The notes under the pieces were generated by a model. That model searched no databases. It worked only from the letters and a program-made list of their open reading frames with translations, and was not told the origin of the DNA. Below are positions 38,829 to 47,616 of a stretch of DNA of 64,000 bases, piece after piece. The translations under genes and the position numbers were made by a program. The stretch comes from an uncultured Roseburia sp. (lineage in GTDB: Bacteria; Bacillota; Clostridia; Lachnospirales; Lachnospiraceae): positions 1-64,000 of the forward strand of contig CANRYS010000017.1 of NCBI GenBank assembly GCA_947644305.1. Direction: 5' to 3'. The stretch's first letter is position 1. Each line of letters opens with the position of its first letter.

Positions 38829-38842
38829 TTTTGGAGGAGATT

Positions 38843-39907
38843 ATGGAATTTGTATACAAATTCCCTGTTGTAAAGGGGATTCAGGCAGACAGAGTATATT
38901 ATATAGCAATGGTTCCTTTAAAGATGCTTTCCAGACTGTTTCCGGGAGAAGACGAATATGTTCCGCCAGAGTATAGAGCGCAGAGAAGATTGAATGAGTC
39001 CAGAATTCCAGTCATCAGCAGATATATTGTTGAAAATAGAAGAAATTATGTATTTTCTGCTTTGGCGGCATCCATTGATGGGCAGTTTGAGTTTAAAAAG
39101 GGTGAGGTGTCTGCGGAAGTAGGTATGTTAGAAGTTTCTATGGATGCAAGATTTTTACTTAATGACGGACAGCATAGGAAAGCTGCAATTTTAGAGGCGT
39201 TGAAAGAAGATGAAACACTTGGTAATGAAACCATTGCAGTTGTATTTTATGAGGATAAGGGGCTTGAAAGAAGTCAGCAAATTTTTACGGATTTGAATAA
39301 GCATGCTGTGAAAACATCAAATTCGATATCGGAATTGTATGATTCCAGGGATACGCTGGCAGTGATGACCAGAAATGTGGTATCAAATATAGATTTTTTT
39401 GACAGATACACAGACAAAGAGAAGGATAATTTGGGGAAATATGCCTCGAATTTATTTACGCTGAATACCTTTTACAATGCAAATAAGCGTATGATTAGCG
39501 GTAAAGATGTCAAAGATGATGCAGAAAAGTTTGCTACCAAATATTGGAAGTGTGTAGCTAAATATGTAAAACCGTGGAGAGAACTTCAATCATCGGAAAT
39601 TTCAAAGATAGATTTGCGTGAGAAATATATTGTCACACAAGGAGTTGTGATTAAGGCTTTTGGACAGATTGGAAAAGTATTTTATAATGACAGGACTCTT
39701 GATATGGAAGAAATACTAAAGTCTTTGCAGGAGATTAACTGGAGAAGAAACGCAAAATGTTGGGTGCAAAGGGCAATTCGGTTGGATGGAAGGATGATCG
39801 CGAATGAAAAAGCAGTTAGATTGATAGCAAATTATATTAAAGAGCAATTGCATGTATCTTTAGATGAGGATGATAGGCAGATTGAATCAGATTTTAAGAA
39901 TAATTAA
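38843..39907 (+). CDS. dndB: DNA phosphorothioation regulator DndB (DGQHR family)
   Basis: About 354 residues from the ATG at 38843 after GGAGGAGA. It has the family's diagnostic LNDGQHRKAAILEAL motif, plus RRLNESRIPVISRYI near the N-terminus and DLNKHAVKTSNSISELYD further on. DndB in other bacteria acts as a transcriptional regulator that affects modification frequency. It is the first gene after the palindromic promoter, and dndC starts 14 bases after its stop. Upstream bases in the same frame overlap the palindrome and are not used. Confidence 0.9.
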   Translation: MEFVYKFPVVKGIQADRVYYIAMVPLKMLSRLFPGEDEYVPPEYRAQRRLNESRIPVISRYIVENRRNYVFSALAASIDGQFEFKKGEVSAEVGMLEVSMDARFLLNDGQHRKAAILEALKEDETLGNETIAVVFYEDKGLERSQQIFTDLNKHAVKTSNSISELYDSRDTLAVMTRNVVSNIDFFDRYTDKEKDNLGKYASNLFTLNTFYNANKRMISGKDVKDDAEKFATKYWKCVAKYVKPWRELQSSEISKIDLREKYIVTQGVVIKAFGQIGKVFYNDRTLDMEEILKSLQEINWRRNAKCWVQRAIRLDGRMIANEKAVRLIANYIKEQLHVSLDEDDRQIESDFKNN

Positions 39908-39921
39908 CTGGAGGATTGGAG

Positions 39922-41502
39922 ATGGCTGTTACTGGTAAAACGACTATAAATAAAGAGACTATTGAAGGGATGATGGAAACGGTCTGTAATCTATATCTTG
40001 CAGATGATATCCCTTGGGTGATTGGGTATTCTGGAGGTAAAGACAGTACAGCTACTTTGCAACTTGTTTGGTACTCGCTTGAACGCTTGTCTTCTGAGCA
40101 ATTAAGAAAACCGGTGCATGTTATCAATACGGATACTTTGGTAGAGTCGCCGGTAATATCAAGATGGGCAAAGAAGTCGCTTGAAGAGCTTGAAAGGATA
40201 TCCGATGAAAAGGGTATGCCTTTTAAAAAGCATATACTTAAACCTAAGACTGATAACACTTTTTGGGTTAATTTTTTAGGGAGAGGATATCCATTTCCGA
40301 GAAAAAAACTGAGATGGTGTACAGATCGTTTGAAAATACAACCTGTTAATAATTTTATCAAAGAGAAGATTGCGGAACACGGCGAAATTATATTGGTCAT
40401 TGGTACAAGAAAAGCAGAGAGTGCTAATAGAGCGAAAACAATGGCTAAATACGAAAAATTGAGAGTAAGGGAATTGCTTAGTCCTAACCCCAGCATGGCA
40501 AATGAGCTTGTTTTTTCACCGTTGGAGAACTGGACTGATGATGATGTATGGATTTATCTTATGCAATACAAAAATCCTTGGGGATATTCAAATAAAGAGC
40601 TTATGACCATATATAGAGGGGCGTCAGCAGACAATGAATGTCCTTTGATGGTTGAAAAGGATTTGCCAAGTTGCGGAAAAAGCAGATTTGGATGCTGGGT
40701 GTGTACAATGGTGGAACAAGATAAGTCCATGGAGGCTATGATTGCGAATGATGATGAAAAAGCTTGGATGTTACCACTTCTGGAGTTTCGAAATGAATTT
40801 GGTGATGAAAGTAAGGACCGTGATCGTAGAAGTTTCAGAAAGATGAATGGATCTTTGCAGGGAAGCTATGAAAGGCTGCATCACGGTCCATACACTAAAG
40901 GGATTAGAGATGAATGGTTAGAAAAACTATTGACAATTCAGAGAAATTTAAATGATAATTGCCCTTCGGGATTTGAGAACATAGAATTGATTTCCGATGG
41001 GGAGCTGAAAGAAATCCGACGGATCTGGGTTTATGAGAAGCATGAGTTTGACGATTCATTACCTCGAATTTATGAAAAGGTATATGGTGTACCTTTTGAA
41101 GATTCAGATTGGATTAGTTCACAATTATTTGGTAAGGATGAGTGGAATCTGTTAAAGGAAGTCTGCGGTGAACAGAAATATGCAGATGAAAAGCTTTTGT
41201 TTGAAATGATGTATAGTTTGATTGATGTGGAAAATCAAGCTACCGGACTTGATCAGAAAAAAGGCTTATTGGACGAACTAAGAGGAATAATCAAGAGGAA
41301 CTTTTATAGTAATGAAGAAGATGCCACGCATTATTACGCAGATCAGGTTAGGAGGAAGAAAGAGTTTGGTGGCACATATAATGAAAAGTTCTTAGAACAA
41401 CCAATGGTGAGAGAAGAAATTAACTATGGTGCGGATTTTGATCGAGATGATGAGATTGATCAGGCGATAGACGCAGAAGAGGAAGATGAATATGATAATT
41501 AG
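39922..41502 (+). CDS. dndC: Phosphorothioation protein DndC (PAPS-reductase-like ATP pyrophosphatase)
   Basis: About 526 residues. The PP-loop SGGKDST (around residue 37) marks the ATP-pyrophosphatase/PAPS-reductase fold; cysteines in NECPLM and SCGKSRFGCWVC probably bind the 4Fe-4S cluster known in DndC. In the pathway, DndA passes sulfur to DndC, which with DndD/E replaces a non-bridging backbone oxygen by sulfur. The start at 39922 after GGAGG fits; it overlaps dndD by eleven bases at its end. Confidence 0.93.
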   Translation: MAVTGKTTINKETIEGMMETVCNLYLADDIPWVIGYSGGKDSTATLQLVWYSLERLSSEQLRKPVHVINTDTLVESPVISRWAKKSLEELERISDEKGMPFKKHILKPKTDNTFWVNFLGRGYPFPRKKLRWCTDRLKIQPVNNFIKEKIAEHGEIILVIGTRKAESANRAKTMAKYEKLRVRELLSPNPSMANELVFSPLENWTDDDVWIYLMQYKNPWGYSNKELMTIYRGASADNECPLMVEKDLPSCGKSRFGCWVCTMVEQDKSMEAMIANDDEKAWMLPLLEFRNEFGDESKDRDRRSFRKMNGSLQGSYERLHHGPYTKGIRDEWLEKLLTIQRNLNDNCPSGFENIELISDGELKEIRRIWVYEKHEFDDSLPRIYEKVYGVPFEDSDWISSQLFGKDEWNLLKEVCGEQKYADEKLLFEMMYSLIDVENQATGLDQKKGLLDELRGIIKRNFYSNEEDATHYYADQVRRKKEFGGTYNEKFLEQPMVREEINYGADFDRDDEIDQAIDAEEEDEYDN

Positions 41503-43429
41503 GAGAATTGTGTTGCACAATTTTGGTATTTATGCTGGCACAAATGAATTTGTGTTTGATGGAGAAAAGAATGTTGTACTAATAGGTGGCATGAACGGAA
41601 GAGGAAAAACCACCATACTAGAGGCAGTTTTGTTGGCACTCTATGGCAGAAATTCGTTTGCATACACTGAGAGTAACTTTCAATCCTATAGCAGATATCT
41701 GGATTCGTATGTAAATAAGATGGATGGTACTTTGATGTCATATATTCAACTTGAATTTGAATTAGACGGAAGTGACTATATGATCAGGAGGAGTTGGGAG
41801 GGGAGTAAACGCAGGATTATGGATGGGATTGAAGTCAGGCAAGAAGGTAAAATCAATGAATTCTTGACAGACAACTGGGTTATGTTTATGGAGAATCTCT
41901 TACCGAGTGGTTTATCAAATTTCTTTTTCTTTGACGGTGAGAAGATTGCTGAACTTGCTGCAGACAGTACAGATGAAAGGTTGAAAGACTCTATAAAATC
42001 ACTCTTGGGTATAGAGGTTTTAGAAAGTCTTGAACGGAATTTAGGTAAGCTCTTGAGGAAGAGTGGAAAAGAGAATAATAGAGTATTTAAGGAGGAATTA
42101 TCGTTTGAATTAAAGAGGGCAAAAGAAGATGCTGAACAGGAGTTAAGAGAGCTAGATCAAAAAATCCAAACACTTGAGACAGAGTTGGTCGATACGGATA
42201 AAAAGATTGAACAAGCAAGAATCGAATATACTTCCAAAGGTGGGGATATTTTTGAGAAAAGAGAAGAATATTTTAAGAAAAGATCTGAGTTGTCGGCAAA
42301 ACAGTCACAACAAAAAGAGCAGCTTCTTGAGACGGCAGCTTCTGAACTTCCGCTTGTATTAGTTAGGGGGCTTCTTGACGATGTGAAAGTCTCTGTAGAA
42401 AAAGAAAGAGAATCAAAAGAGAATAGTATGGCAATGAAGAAGATTCAAGAGTTTTATTCTTCTTATAAGAAAGATAATCCATCAATTGATCTTGCTGACT
42501 TTATCAAATATATGTCGAGTATTACACAAGAGACAGAAAGTGATGTGGTCTATGATTTGTCGGATTCAGCATGGTTGCAGTTGGTGCAATTATGTGAAGG
42601 GAAATTAGACAAGCGAATAGATGATACAGAGCATTTGTTTGAAGTATGTGATGAAACAAGGCAGGAAATAGAAAGTACGGATAGTTTGCTCTCTGTAGAA
42701 ATTGATGAAGAAAAAATAGGAAAGGTTTACAAAAAAATTATTCGGTTAGAGCATGAGAAGAGCAAAATTGAAGTGGAACTGGATGATTGCAGAAAGGAAC
42801 GACCACATCTTAATAATGCACAGATAAAAGCAAACACGGAGTTTAACCGGTATGTAGAGGGGATGCTAAAGAAGCTGGAAACAAGTGATGATTATGACCG
42901 AATTGTGAAATATTTTCATTTGGCTACAGATGTTTTGTCTGAGTATAAGGTAAAACTTCAGGAGAAAAAAATCGGAAAACTGGCAGGTGAGATGACAAAT
43001 TGCTATAAGCAGTTAGCAAATAAGAAAGGAATGATCGCAAAGATTGAAATGGATCCGGTTAGTCTGGATCTAAGATATTTAAACGATCAAGACGATGAAA
43101 TTCCGAAAGAACGCCTTTCGGCAGGAGAGAAGCAGCTCATGGTGGTTTCGTTATTGTGGGCATTGGCAATCTGTTCAAGAAGAAAACTTCCTGTGATTAT
43201 AGACACACCATTATCAAGGTTGGATTCCAAGCATAGAATGTCGCTGATAAAGACGTATTTCCCTAATGCCAGTGATCAGACGATTATTTTATCTACGGAC
43301 TCTGAAATATATGGAAAATATTATAAAGAATTGAAGAAGAACGTGGGTAATGAGTATACGCTCAATTATAATGATGAGACAAAGAGTACAACCATTCAGA
43401 ATGGATACAGATGGGAGGAAGAACAATGA
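41492..43429 (+). CDS. dndD: Phosphorothioation protein DndD (SMC-like ATPase)
   Basis: About 645 residues: Walker A GGMNGRGKTT near residue 32, FFFFDGEKIAELA as in other DndD proteins, a long coiled coil, and a C-terminal LSAGEKQLM signature with VIIDTPLSRLDSKHR Walker B. It provides ATP-driven DNA handling for sulfur insertion by DndC. A GAGGAAG site best fits the ATG at 41492 (two codons after another ATG). It overlaps dndC and ends in a four-base overlap with dndE. Confidence 0.92.
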   Translation: MIIRRIVLHNFGIYAGTNEFVFDGEKNVVLIGGMNGRGKTTILEAVLLALYGRNSFAYTESNFQSYSRYLDSYVNKMDGTLMSYIQLEFELDGSDYMIRRSWEGSKRRIMDGIEVRQEGKINEFLTDNWVMFMENLLPSGLSNFFFFDGEKIAELAADSTDERLKDSIKSLLGIEVLESLERNLGKLLRKSGKENNRVFKEELSFELKRAKEDAEQELRELDQKIQTLETELVDTDKKIEQARIEYTSKGGDIFEKREEYFKKRSELSAKQSQQKEQLLETAASELPLVLVRGLLDDVKVSVEKERESKENSMAMKKIQEFYSSYKKDNPSIDLADFIKYMSSITQETESDVVYDLSDSAWLQLVQLCEGKLDKRIDDTEHLFEVCDETRQEIESTDSLLSVEIDEEKIGKVYKKIIRLEHEKSKIEVELDDCRKERPHLNNAQIKANTEFNRYVEGMLKKLETSDDYDRIVKYFHLATDVLSEYKVKLQEKKIGKLAGEMTNCYKQLANKKGMIAKIEMDPVSLDLRYLNDQDDEIPKERLSAGEKQLMVVSLLWALAICSRRKLPVIIDTPLSRLDSKHRMSLIKTYFPNASDQTIILSTDSEIYGKYYKELKKNVGNEYTLNYNDETKSTTIQNGYRWEEEQ

Positions 43430-43806
43430 TTATGCGACAGATTCGATTATCAAACCGAGCAAAAGAGAGATTGTCAAGATTAAAAGGGAAGACTGGTATC
43501 AAGAACTGGAATGTACTTTGCAGATGGGCATATTGCTATTCATTGAAGGAGAATACAATACCTACTCCGGAAAATATTGACGGAGATAGTAATGTTGAGA
43601 TGTCCTGGTACACATTTGCAGGAGAATATAGCGCTCTGTATGAGGCATTGATTATAGCTTGGTGTAAAAAGATGGATGTCCCAACAGATAATGAAACTAT
43701 GGCTAAGTACATAAAAATGCACATAGAAAGAGGGATTTCTTATTTGTCGGGAACCAATTTTATTAAGGATTTAGATAGTTTATTAAGATTGGGAGCAGCA
43801 GGATAA
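43426..43806 (+). CDS. dndE: Phosphorothioation protein DndE
   Basis: About 126 residues, the usual DndE size, with the N-terminal RLSNRAKERLSRLKGKTG and a C-terminal KMHIERGISYLSG helix region. DndE is a small tetrameric DNA-binding protein of the modification complex, reported to bind nicked DNA. The ATG at 43426 overlaps the dndD stop by four bases and follows GGAGGAAG; dndA begins at its stop. Confidence 0.9.
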   Translation: MIMRQIRLSNRAKERLSRLKGKTGIKNWNVLCRWAYCYSLKENTIPTPENIDGDSNVEMSWYTFAGEYSALYEALIIAWCKKMDVPTDNETMAKYIKMHIERGISYLSGTNFIKDLDSLLRLGAAG

Positions 43807-44954
43807 TGAGTATATATTTGGATTATAATGCATCAGCACCGATCGATCCTCGGGTTGTTGATCTTATGATGGATACATATAGGAATAACATTGGAAATGC
43901 TGACAGTAGAACGCATGATTTTGGGAATAATGCCAGAATAATCGTAGAAAATGCGAGGAAACAGGTTGCCGGACTTCTTTCTGTACCATCGGAGGATGTT
44001 TTCTTTACCAGTGGGGCGACGGAGAGCAATAATATCGTAATTCAAGGATTGAGAGAATATGCTGAAAAGACAGGTAAAAAGCATATAGTTACTACCAAAA
44101 TTGAACATAAAGCTGTATTGGAAACAGCAAAACATATGGAAAGAATGGGGTTTAAGGTTGACTTTGTATCACCAGTTCAATCAGGACGAATTCAGACAGA
44201 AGATGTGTTGTCTTTGGTAGATGATGATACACTTCTGGTATCTGTCATACATGTAAATAATGAGACGGGTAGTATTCAACCTGTTAGTGAGATTGGATGC
44301 GATTTGGAGAAACGAAAGGTCTTGTTCCATGTCGATGCTACGCAAAGCTGTGGGAAATTAGTAGAGGAATTGCAGAATCTTAATTATAATATGCTGTCAT
44401 TTAGTAGTCATAAGCTATATGGACCGCAGGGCATCGGAGCCTTAGTGCTTAAAAGAAAGAATTATACACTACCTCCGGTTAAGCCGATTATGTTTGGAGG
44501 GCAACAGGAGCATGGAATTAGTCCCGGTACAATACCTGTAGCCCTTGTGGCGGGATTTGGAAAGGCTTGTGAATTGGCTTTGAGTGAATATAAAAATGAT
44601 GAATGCAATAATTTGAAGGTAAGAGATATGTTGATTAATATGCTGAATCAGTCAGGACTGCAATATAAGATTAATGGAGAGATAGAGAATTGTATCCCAT
44701 CAACCCTAAACGTGCAGTTGGAAGGGGTTTCTTCGGAAGCTCTTATGTTGTCAGGCAAAGAATATTGTGGTATTTCCAATGGCTCAGCGTGTACATCTAA
44801 CAGTTATTCGCCTAGTTATGTACTTGTAGCTATGGGGATGTCTGAAGATGATATAGATCAGTCAATTCGCCTTAGTTGGGGAAGGAATGTAGATGTTGAG
44901 GGTTTAAGAAATAATTTTGAAAAGCTCTTGGAAGTGGCAAAAGAGCTTGTGTAA
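43806..44954 (+). CDS. dndA: Cysteine desulfurase DndA (NifS/IscS family)
   Basis: This 382-residue PLP enzyme has the PLP lysine in SSHKLYGPQGIG, the PLP-contacting HVDATQSCGK, and the mobile active-site cysteine in NGSACTSNS. It would take sulfur from cysteine and give it to DndC. In many loci dndA is transcribed apart; here it is the last modification gene of the run (order B-C-D-E-A). It could also serve another sulfur pathway, but its position makes Dnd the likely one. Confidence 0.92.
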   Translation: MSIYLDYNASAPIDPRVVDLMMDTYRNNIGNADSRTHDFGNNARIIVENARKQVAGLLSVPSEDVFFTSGATESNNIVIQGLREYAEKTGKKHIVTTKIEHKAVLETAKHMERMGFKVDFVSPVQSGRIQTEDVLSLVDDDTLLVSVIHVNNETGSIQPVSEIGCDLEKRKVLFHVDATQSCGKLVEELQNLNYNMLSFSSHKLYGPQGIGALVLKRKNYTLPPVKPIMFGGQQEHGISPGTIPVALVAGFGKACELALSEYKNDECNNLKVRDMLINMLNQSGLQYKINGEIENCIPSTLNVQLEGVSSEALMLSGKEYCGISNGSACTSNSYSPSYVLVAMGMSEDDIDQSIRLSWGRNVDVEGLRNNFEKLLEVAKELV

Positions 44955-44976
44955 AGCATGAACGGAGGTGATTAGT

Positions 44977-45795
44977 TTGACTATTGTTGAAGCGGCAAAA
45001 AAGATATTATCAGAAAATGAAGCAATGAGTAGTAAGGAAGTTTATGAGGAAATCGTAAAAAGAGGATTGTATGAATTTCCGGCAAAAAATCCCCAATCGG
45101 TAGTCAATGGGATGATTCGTAGACATTGTCTACAACTTAATTTTCCAACATCAAGTCCAGTTAAGTATTTTAGTATTGCTTCAAAAGAGGGTAAAAGTTT
45201 TAAGTATTCACTTTTAGATGAAGCAAAGGAAATGAAGACTGATAATCAAATTACCAATGTTGCGTTGCAAAGTGAAAAAGAAATGTTGCCAGAGGAGAAG
45301 ATGCTTAAAGCATATAGAGAGCATTTGAATGAATTGTATAACTTAGTATTGAATTCTATATTGGAAAAGCATCCCATTTTTTTTGAGCAGTTGATTGTGG
45401 ATTTATTGCTGAAAATGGGATATGGTTACGATGCTGAGTCGGGAATAACGGTAGGCGGTCCTCACGATGGTGGGATTGACGGTATAATAAATGAAGACAA
45501 GTTAGGACTTGATTTGATATACTTACAGGCGAAACGATATAAAGAAAGCCAAAAAATTGGTAGAAAAGATTTGCAAGCATTTGTAGGGGCTATGGAGAAT
45601 GTTCAAAAGGGCGTTTTTATCACAACATCATCATTTACTACAGAAGCGAGAAAATTTGTTGCACGACAGCAACAAAAGAGCATAAAAATAATAGACGGAA
45701 AACTTCTTGCTGAGCTAATGGTCAAATATGAAGTGGGAATCAAAGTTAATCAGACATTTAATATATATAAAATGGATACTTCATACTTTGAGTAG
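44977..45795 (+). CDS. Mrr-type restriction endonuclease with HARE-HTH N-terminus
   Basis: About 272 residues from a TTG start at 44977, seven bases after GGAGG. The N-terminal ~75 residues look like the HARE-HTH/winged-helix module (ILSENEAMSSKEVYEEIVKRG, shown here in part as ILSENEAMSSKEVYEEI). The C-terminal domain is Mrr-like: an early Glu helix FEQLIVDLLLKMGY, then GGIDGII and YLQAKRYK with the D-x(n)-Q-x-K catalytic pattern. Mrr-type enzymes cut DNA with foreign or modified bases. It follows dndA closely and may use phosphorothioate state to decide what to cut, which is inference. Confidence 0.85.
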   Translation: MTIVEAAKKILSENEAMSSKEVYEEIVKRGLYEFPAKNPQSVVNGMIRRHCLQLNFPTSSPVKYFSIASKEGKSFKYSLLDEAKEMKTDNQITNVALQSEKEMLPEEKMLKAYREHLNELYNLVLNSILEKHPIFFEQLIVDLLLKMGYGYDAESGITVGGPHDGGIDGIINEDKLGLDLIYLQAKRYKESQKIGRKDLQAFVGAMENVQKGVFITTSSFTTEARKFVARQQQKSIKIIDGKLLAELMVKYEVGIKVNQTFNIYKMDTSYFE

Positions 45796-45824
45796 TATTA
45801 TTTAATGGATTGTGAGGTTGTAAT

Positions 45825-46130
45825 ATGCCGGGCTGGAATTTTAAAAACGGAAAATTGGAAAAATGTCAGATTAGCGAGGATGAGTACTGGTCTTTATTCA
45901 ATTTTATTTTCTCGAATGCCTGCATAAAGCGGAATACATATAAATTCGGGTTGATAAAGTCAATTATAGACAACTTATTTAACTATACACAAGATGATTG
46001 TGGCAGTTATAGACTCTCGTATAGTATCTCTGTATTGTTGAAAAGTATAAATCAAGCGTCAATACACTTTAATTCGCAAAATCGACATCCAGTTTGCGGG
46101 GAATCCCATTGTATTGAGGGTGTCTGGTGA
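45825..46130 (+). pseudogene. N-terminal fragment of an HNH-endonuclease-like protein
   Basis: This frame reads MPGWNFKNGKLEKCQISED followed by WSLFNFIFSNACIKRNTYKFG, a start seen on some HNH-type nucleases. After about residue 67 it stops looking like the family and runs into the reverse strand of the Abi gene, so the rest was lost at a junction near 46030-46060. It is 30 bases after the Mrr gene, probably once part of the same island. Confidence 0.5.
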
Positions 46131-46982
46131 TGGATTGTACTTTTTTATGATTTTCTTTAAATCATAGTAGAACATGCAGAAATCTGCTGTATCAAGCAGG
46201 TATTTTAATGAAATCACGGTTGCAAACAAATCAGATTTACCGTAGTTATACAAAGTGCCAGTTTTAGGAATCCGTAGTTTTTTGTGGGCACTACAGTCCA
46301 TAATTGCGTTGCCATGCCGGACATTAAAAAGACGGTTCCCATGGGCGCAGATATTGCGTGTCTTGGTTAGTATGACCAACATTTTACCCAATTCAGCACG
46401 TCCGATTTGATGAAAATCATTGCATACTAAAGTTTTGCAATGGCCTTTTAGATAGCGATACATAGAAGCGATTTCACCGAAAGTGAGATCAGTGGTCAAT
46501 ACCCAAAGAGGAACATCATGATATAATGATAAATGGTGTTTTACCTGTGGGGATGCATTTTTCCCATATATTTTTTGATTTACTTTTTTGAATAAAATGC
46601 GTATTTGATTTTGGCGTTTACCATAATCGTAATTGGCAGAATTTTGGTAATCATTCATACTATTTCCATATAAGCTTGAAAAGTGGTATGAGATAGAGGA
46701 TTTAATATTTTTTTCGACAATTAAGATATATTTCAAAAACACTTCTCGTAAAGCTGCATCAAAAAGATAGATTTGATAAATGTCATCAAATGTAGTATCA
46801 GATATGTAAAGGTTGGTTGTGTTATTTTTGAAGACTGCCTTGTATCCATTGATAAGTCCATAATAACCGACTTTGCTTAGAATATGAATAGCAAAATTAT
46901 CGTCCTCAATGATTAAATTCTTGTTTTTTAAATGTTGGATTTGAGCCTTATAATCCATAAACGTATTTCTGTTTGATGCCAT
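46059..46982 (-). CDS. Abi_2/AbiF-like HEPN-domain abortive-infection protein
   Basis: This 307-residue protein has the Abi_2 family start (YKAQIQHLKNKNL, GYYGLINGY) and a HEPN RNase-type motif RNICAH at residues 209-214 (R-x4-H), near a conserved EKNIKSS region. HEPN proteins of this family are RNA-cutting toxins, and AbiF has been proposed as an ancestor of Cas13 and is held by a small RNA. Here a strong promoter and a structured RNA lie directly upstream, with RBS AAGGAG just past the RNA's terminator. It would stop infected-cell growth when the RNA is lost. Orientation is opposite to its neighbours, so it is an independent unit. Confidence 0.82.
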   Translation of the reverse strand: MASNRNTFMDYKAQIQHLKNKNLIIEDDNFAIHILSKVGYYGLINGYKAVFKNNTTNLYISDTTFDDIYQIYLFDAALREVFLKYILIVEKNIKSSISYHFSSLYGNSMNDYQNSANYDYGKRQNQIRILFKKVNQKIYGKNASPQVKHHLSLYHDVPLWVLTTDLTFGEIASMYRYLKGHCKTLVCNDFHQIGRAELGKMLVILTKTRNICAHGNRLFNVRHGNAIMDCSAHKKLRIPKTGTLYNYGKSDLFATVISLKYLLDTADFCMFYYDLKKIIKKYNPSPDTLNTMGFPANWMSILRIKVY

Positions 46983-46994
46983 AAAATTCTCCTT

Positions 46995-47063
46995 AAAAAC
47001 GAAACGGCCCCCGCAGGAGCCGCCCGGGTTACGGGCTTCTCAAGTTTCCGTAACTCATTCACT
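46995..47063 (-). ncRNA. Structured small RNA upstream of the AbiF-like gene (antitoxin candidate)
   Basis: Reading the minus strand, a start near 47063 would give ~69 nt holding two stems: GTTACGG with CCGTAAC (7 perfect pairs, 13-base loop) and CGGCTCC-TGCG-GGGGCCG (7 pairs, one G-U), ending in TTTCGTTTTT. That is a complete small-RNA layout with its own terminator, ending 12 bases before the gene start codon. Read-through past the terminator would make the toxin mRNA. The role as antitoxin RNA follows from the AbiF literature and is inferred here. Confidence 0.72.
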
Positions 47064-47069
47064 GGTATT

Positions 47070-47098
47070 ACTATACAACAAAATTGGCATTTTGTCAA
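47070..47098 (-). promoter_or_regulatory. Strong promoter for the small RNA / AbiF-like gene
   Basis: On the minus strand: TTGACA, 17-base spacer, TATAGT. Both boxes and the spacing are near-ideal for a vegetative sigma factor. Confidence 0.85.
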
Positions 47099-47099
47099 A

Positions 47100-47371
47100 T
47101 AGAATCCAGCTATTTAGTAGTATATGTTGCCAGTAGAAAAGTATACAGTTTATGATTTTGTAAAAGAAATTGGTCCTTTTCAAAAAATCAGAGGTGACCG
47201 TACCACGGACACTAAAGTGTCCGAACTGTTATCTTTTCATTTCTGTATGCTGTCTGTAAAATAATCTTACAAGCTAAAAAACAGTCATATAGCAACGTGT
47301 ATTGGATTTGTTCATAGCGAATTTGGTGGTCTGTTGCTTGAAAAAGAGGGAAAGGGAGGCAGGAGGATATT
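47100..47371. other. Short intergenic stretch with a perfect hairpin
   Basis: GGACACTAAAGTGTCC at 47207-47222 is a perfect hairpin. A 46-codon frame at 47124-47264 (start MLPVEKYTVYD) is open but has no ribosome site and no recognised family, so it is not called. Confidence 0.35.
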
Positions 47372-47512
47372 TTGGATGCTTTAAGATTGGCAAAAAAGCT
47401 GGCGGTTCTTGGAAGAATATACGCATTGGGCTTATTAAATGAAGATGAATATACAAAAGTCAGAAACAGAATTATGTGGGAACATGGAATAGTTACCTTT
47501 GAGGCCGTATAA
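47372..47512 (+). CDS. Small SHOCT-like protein linked to the recombinase
   Basis: A TTG start five bases after AGGAGG gives 46 residues, MDALRLAKKLAVLGRIYALG then LLNEDEYTKVRNRI. The C-terminal GLLNEDEYTKVR pattern is that of SHOCT-like short modules. Small genes of this kind commonly precede serine recombinases in Clostridial elements, as here. Function unknown. Confidence 0.6.
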   Translation: MDALRLAKKLAVLGRIYALGLLNEDEYTKVRNRIMWEHGIVTFEAV

Positions 47513-47616
47513 TCTTCTGAGAAACATATAGAAAAAATTAAAATCCGTGTTTTGTACATTGGTTAATATTTCATTATGGCGGTAAAGTGAAACCAGAAAC
47601 AGAAAGTTTCTAAAAT

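Noticed and set aside
38780..38842. Upstream in-frame extension of dndB
   Set aside because: It would be coded by the palindrome itself and precedes the GGAGGAGA ribosome site, so the ATG at 38843 is used.
47207..47222. Perfect GGACAC-TAAA-GTGTCC hairpin
   Set aside because: No T run and no nearby start that it could control; left as an unexplained short palindrome.
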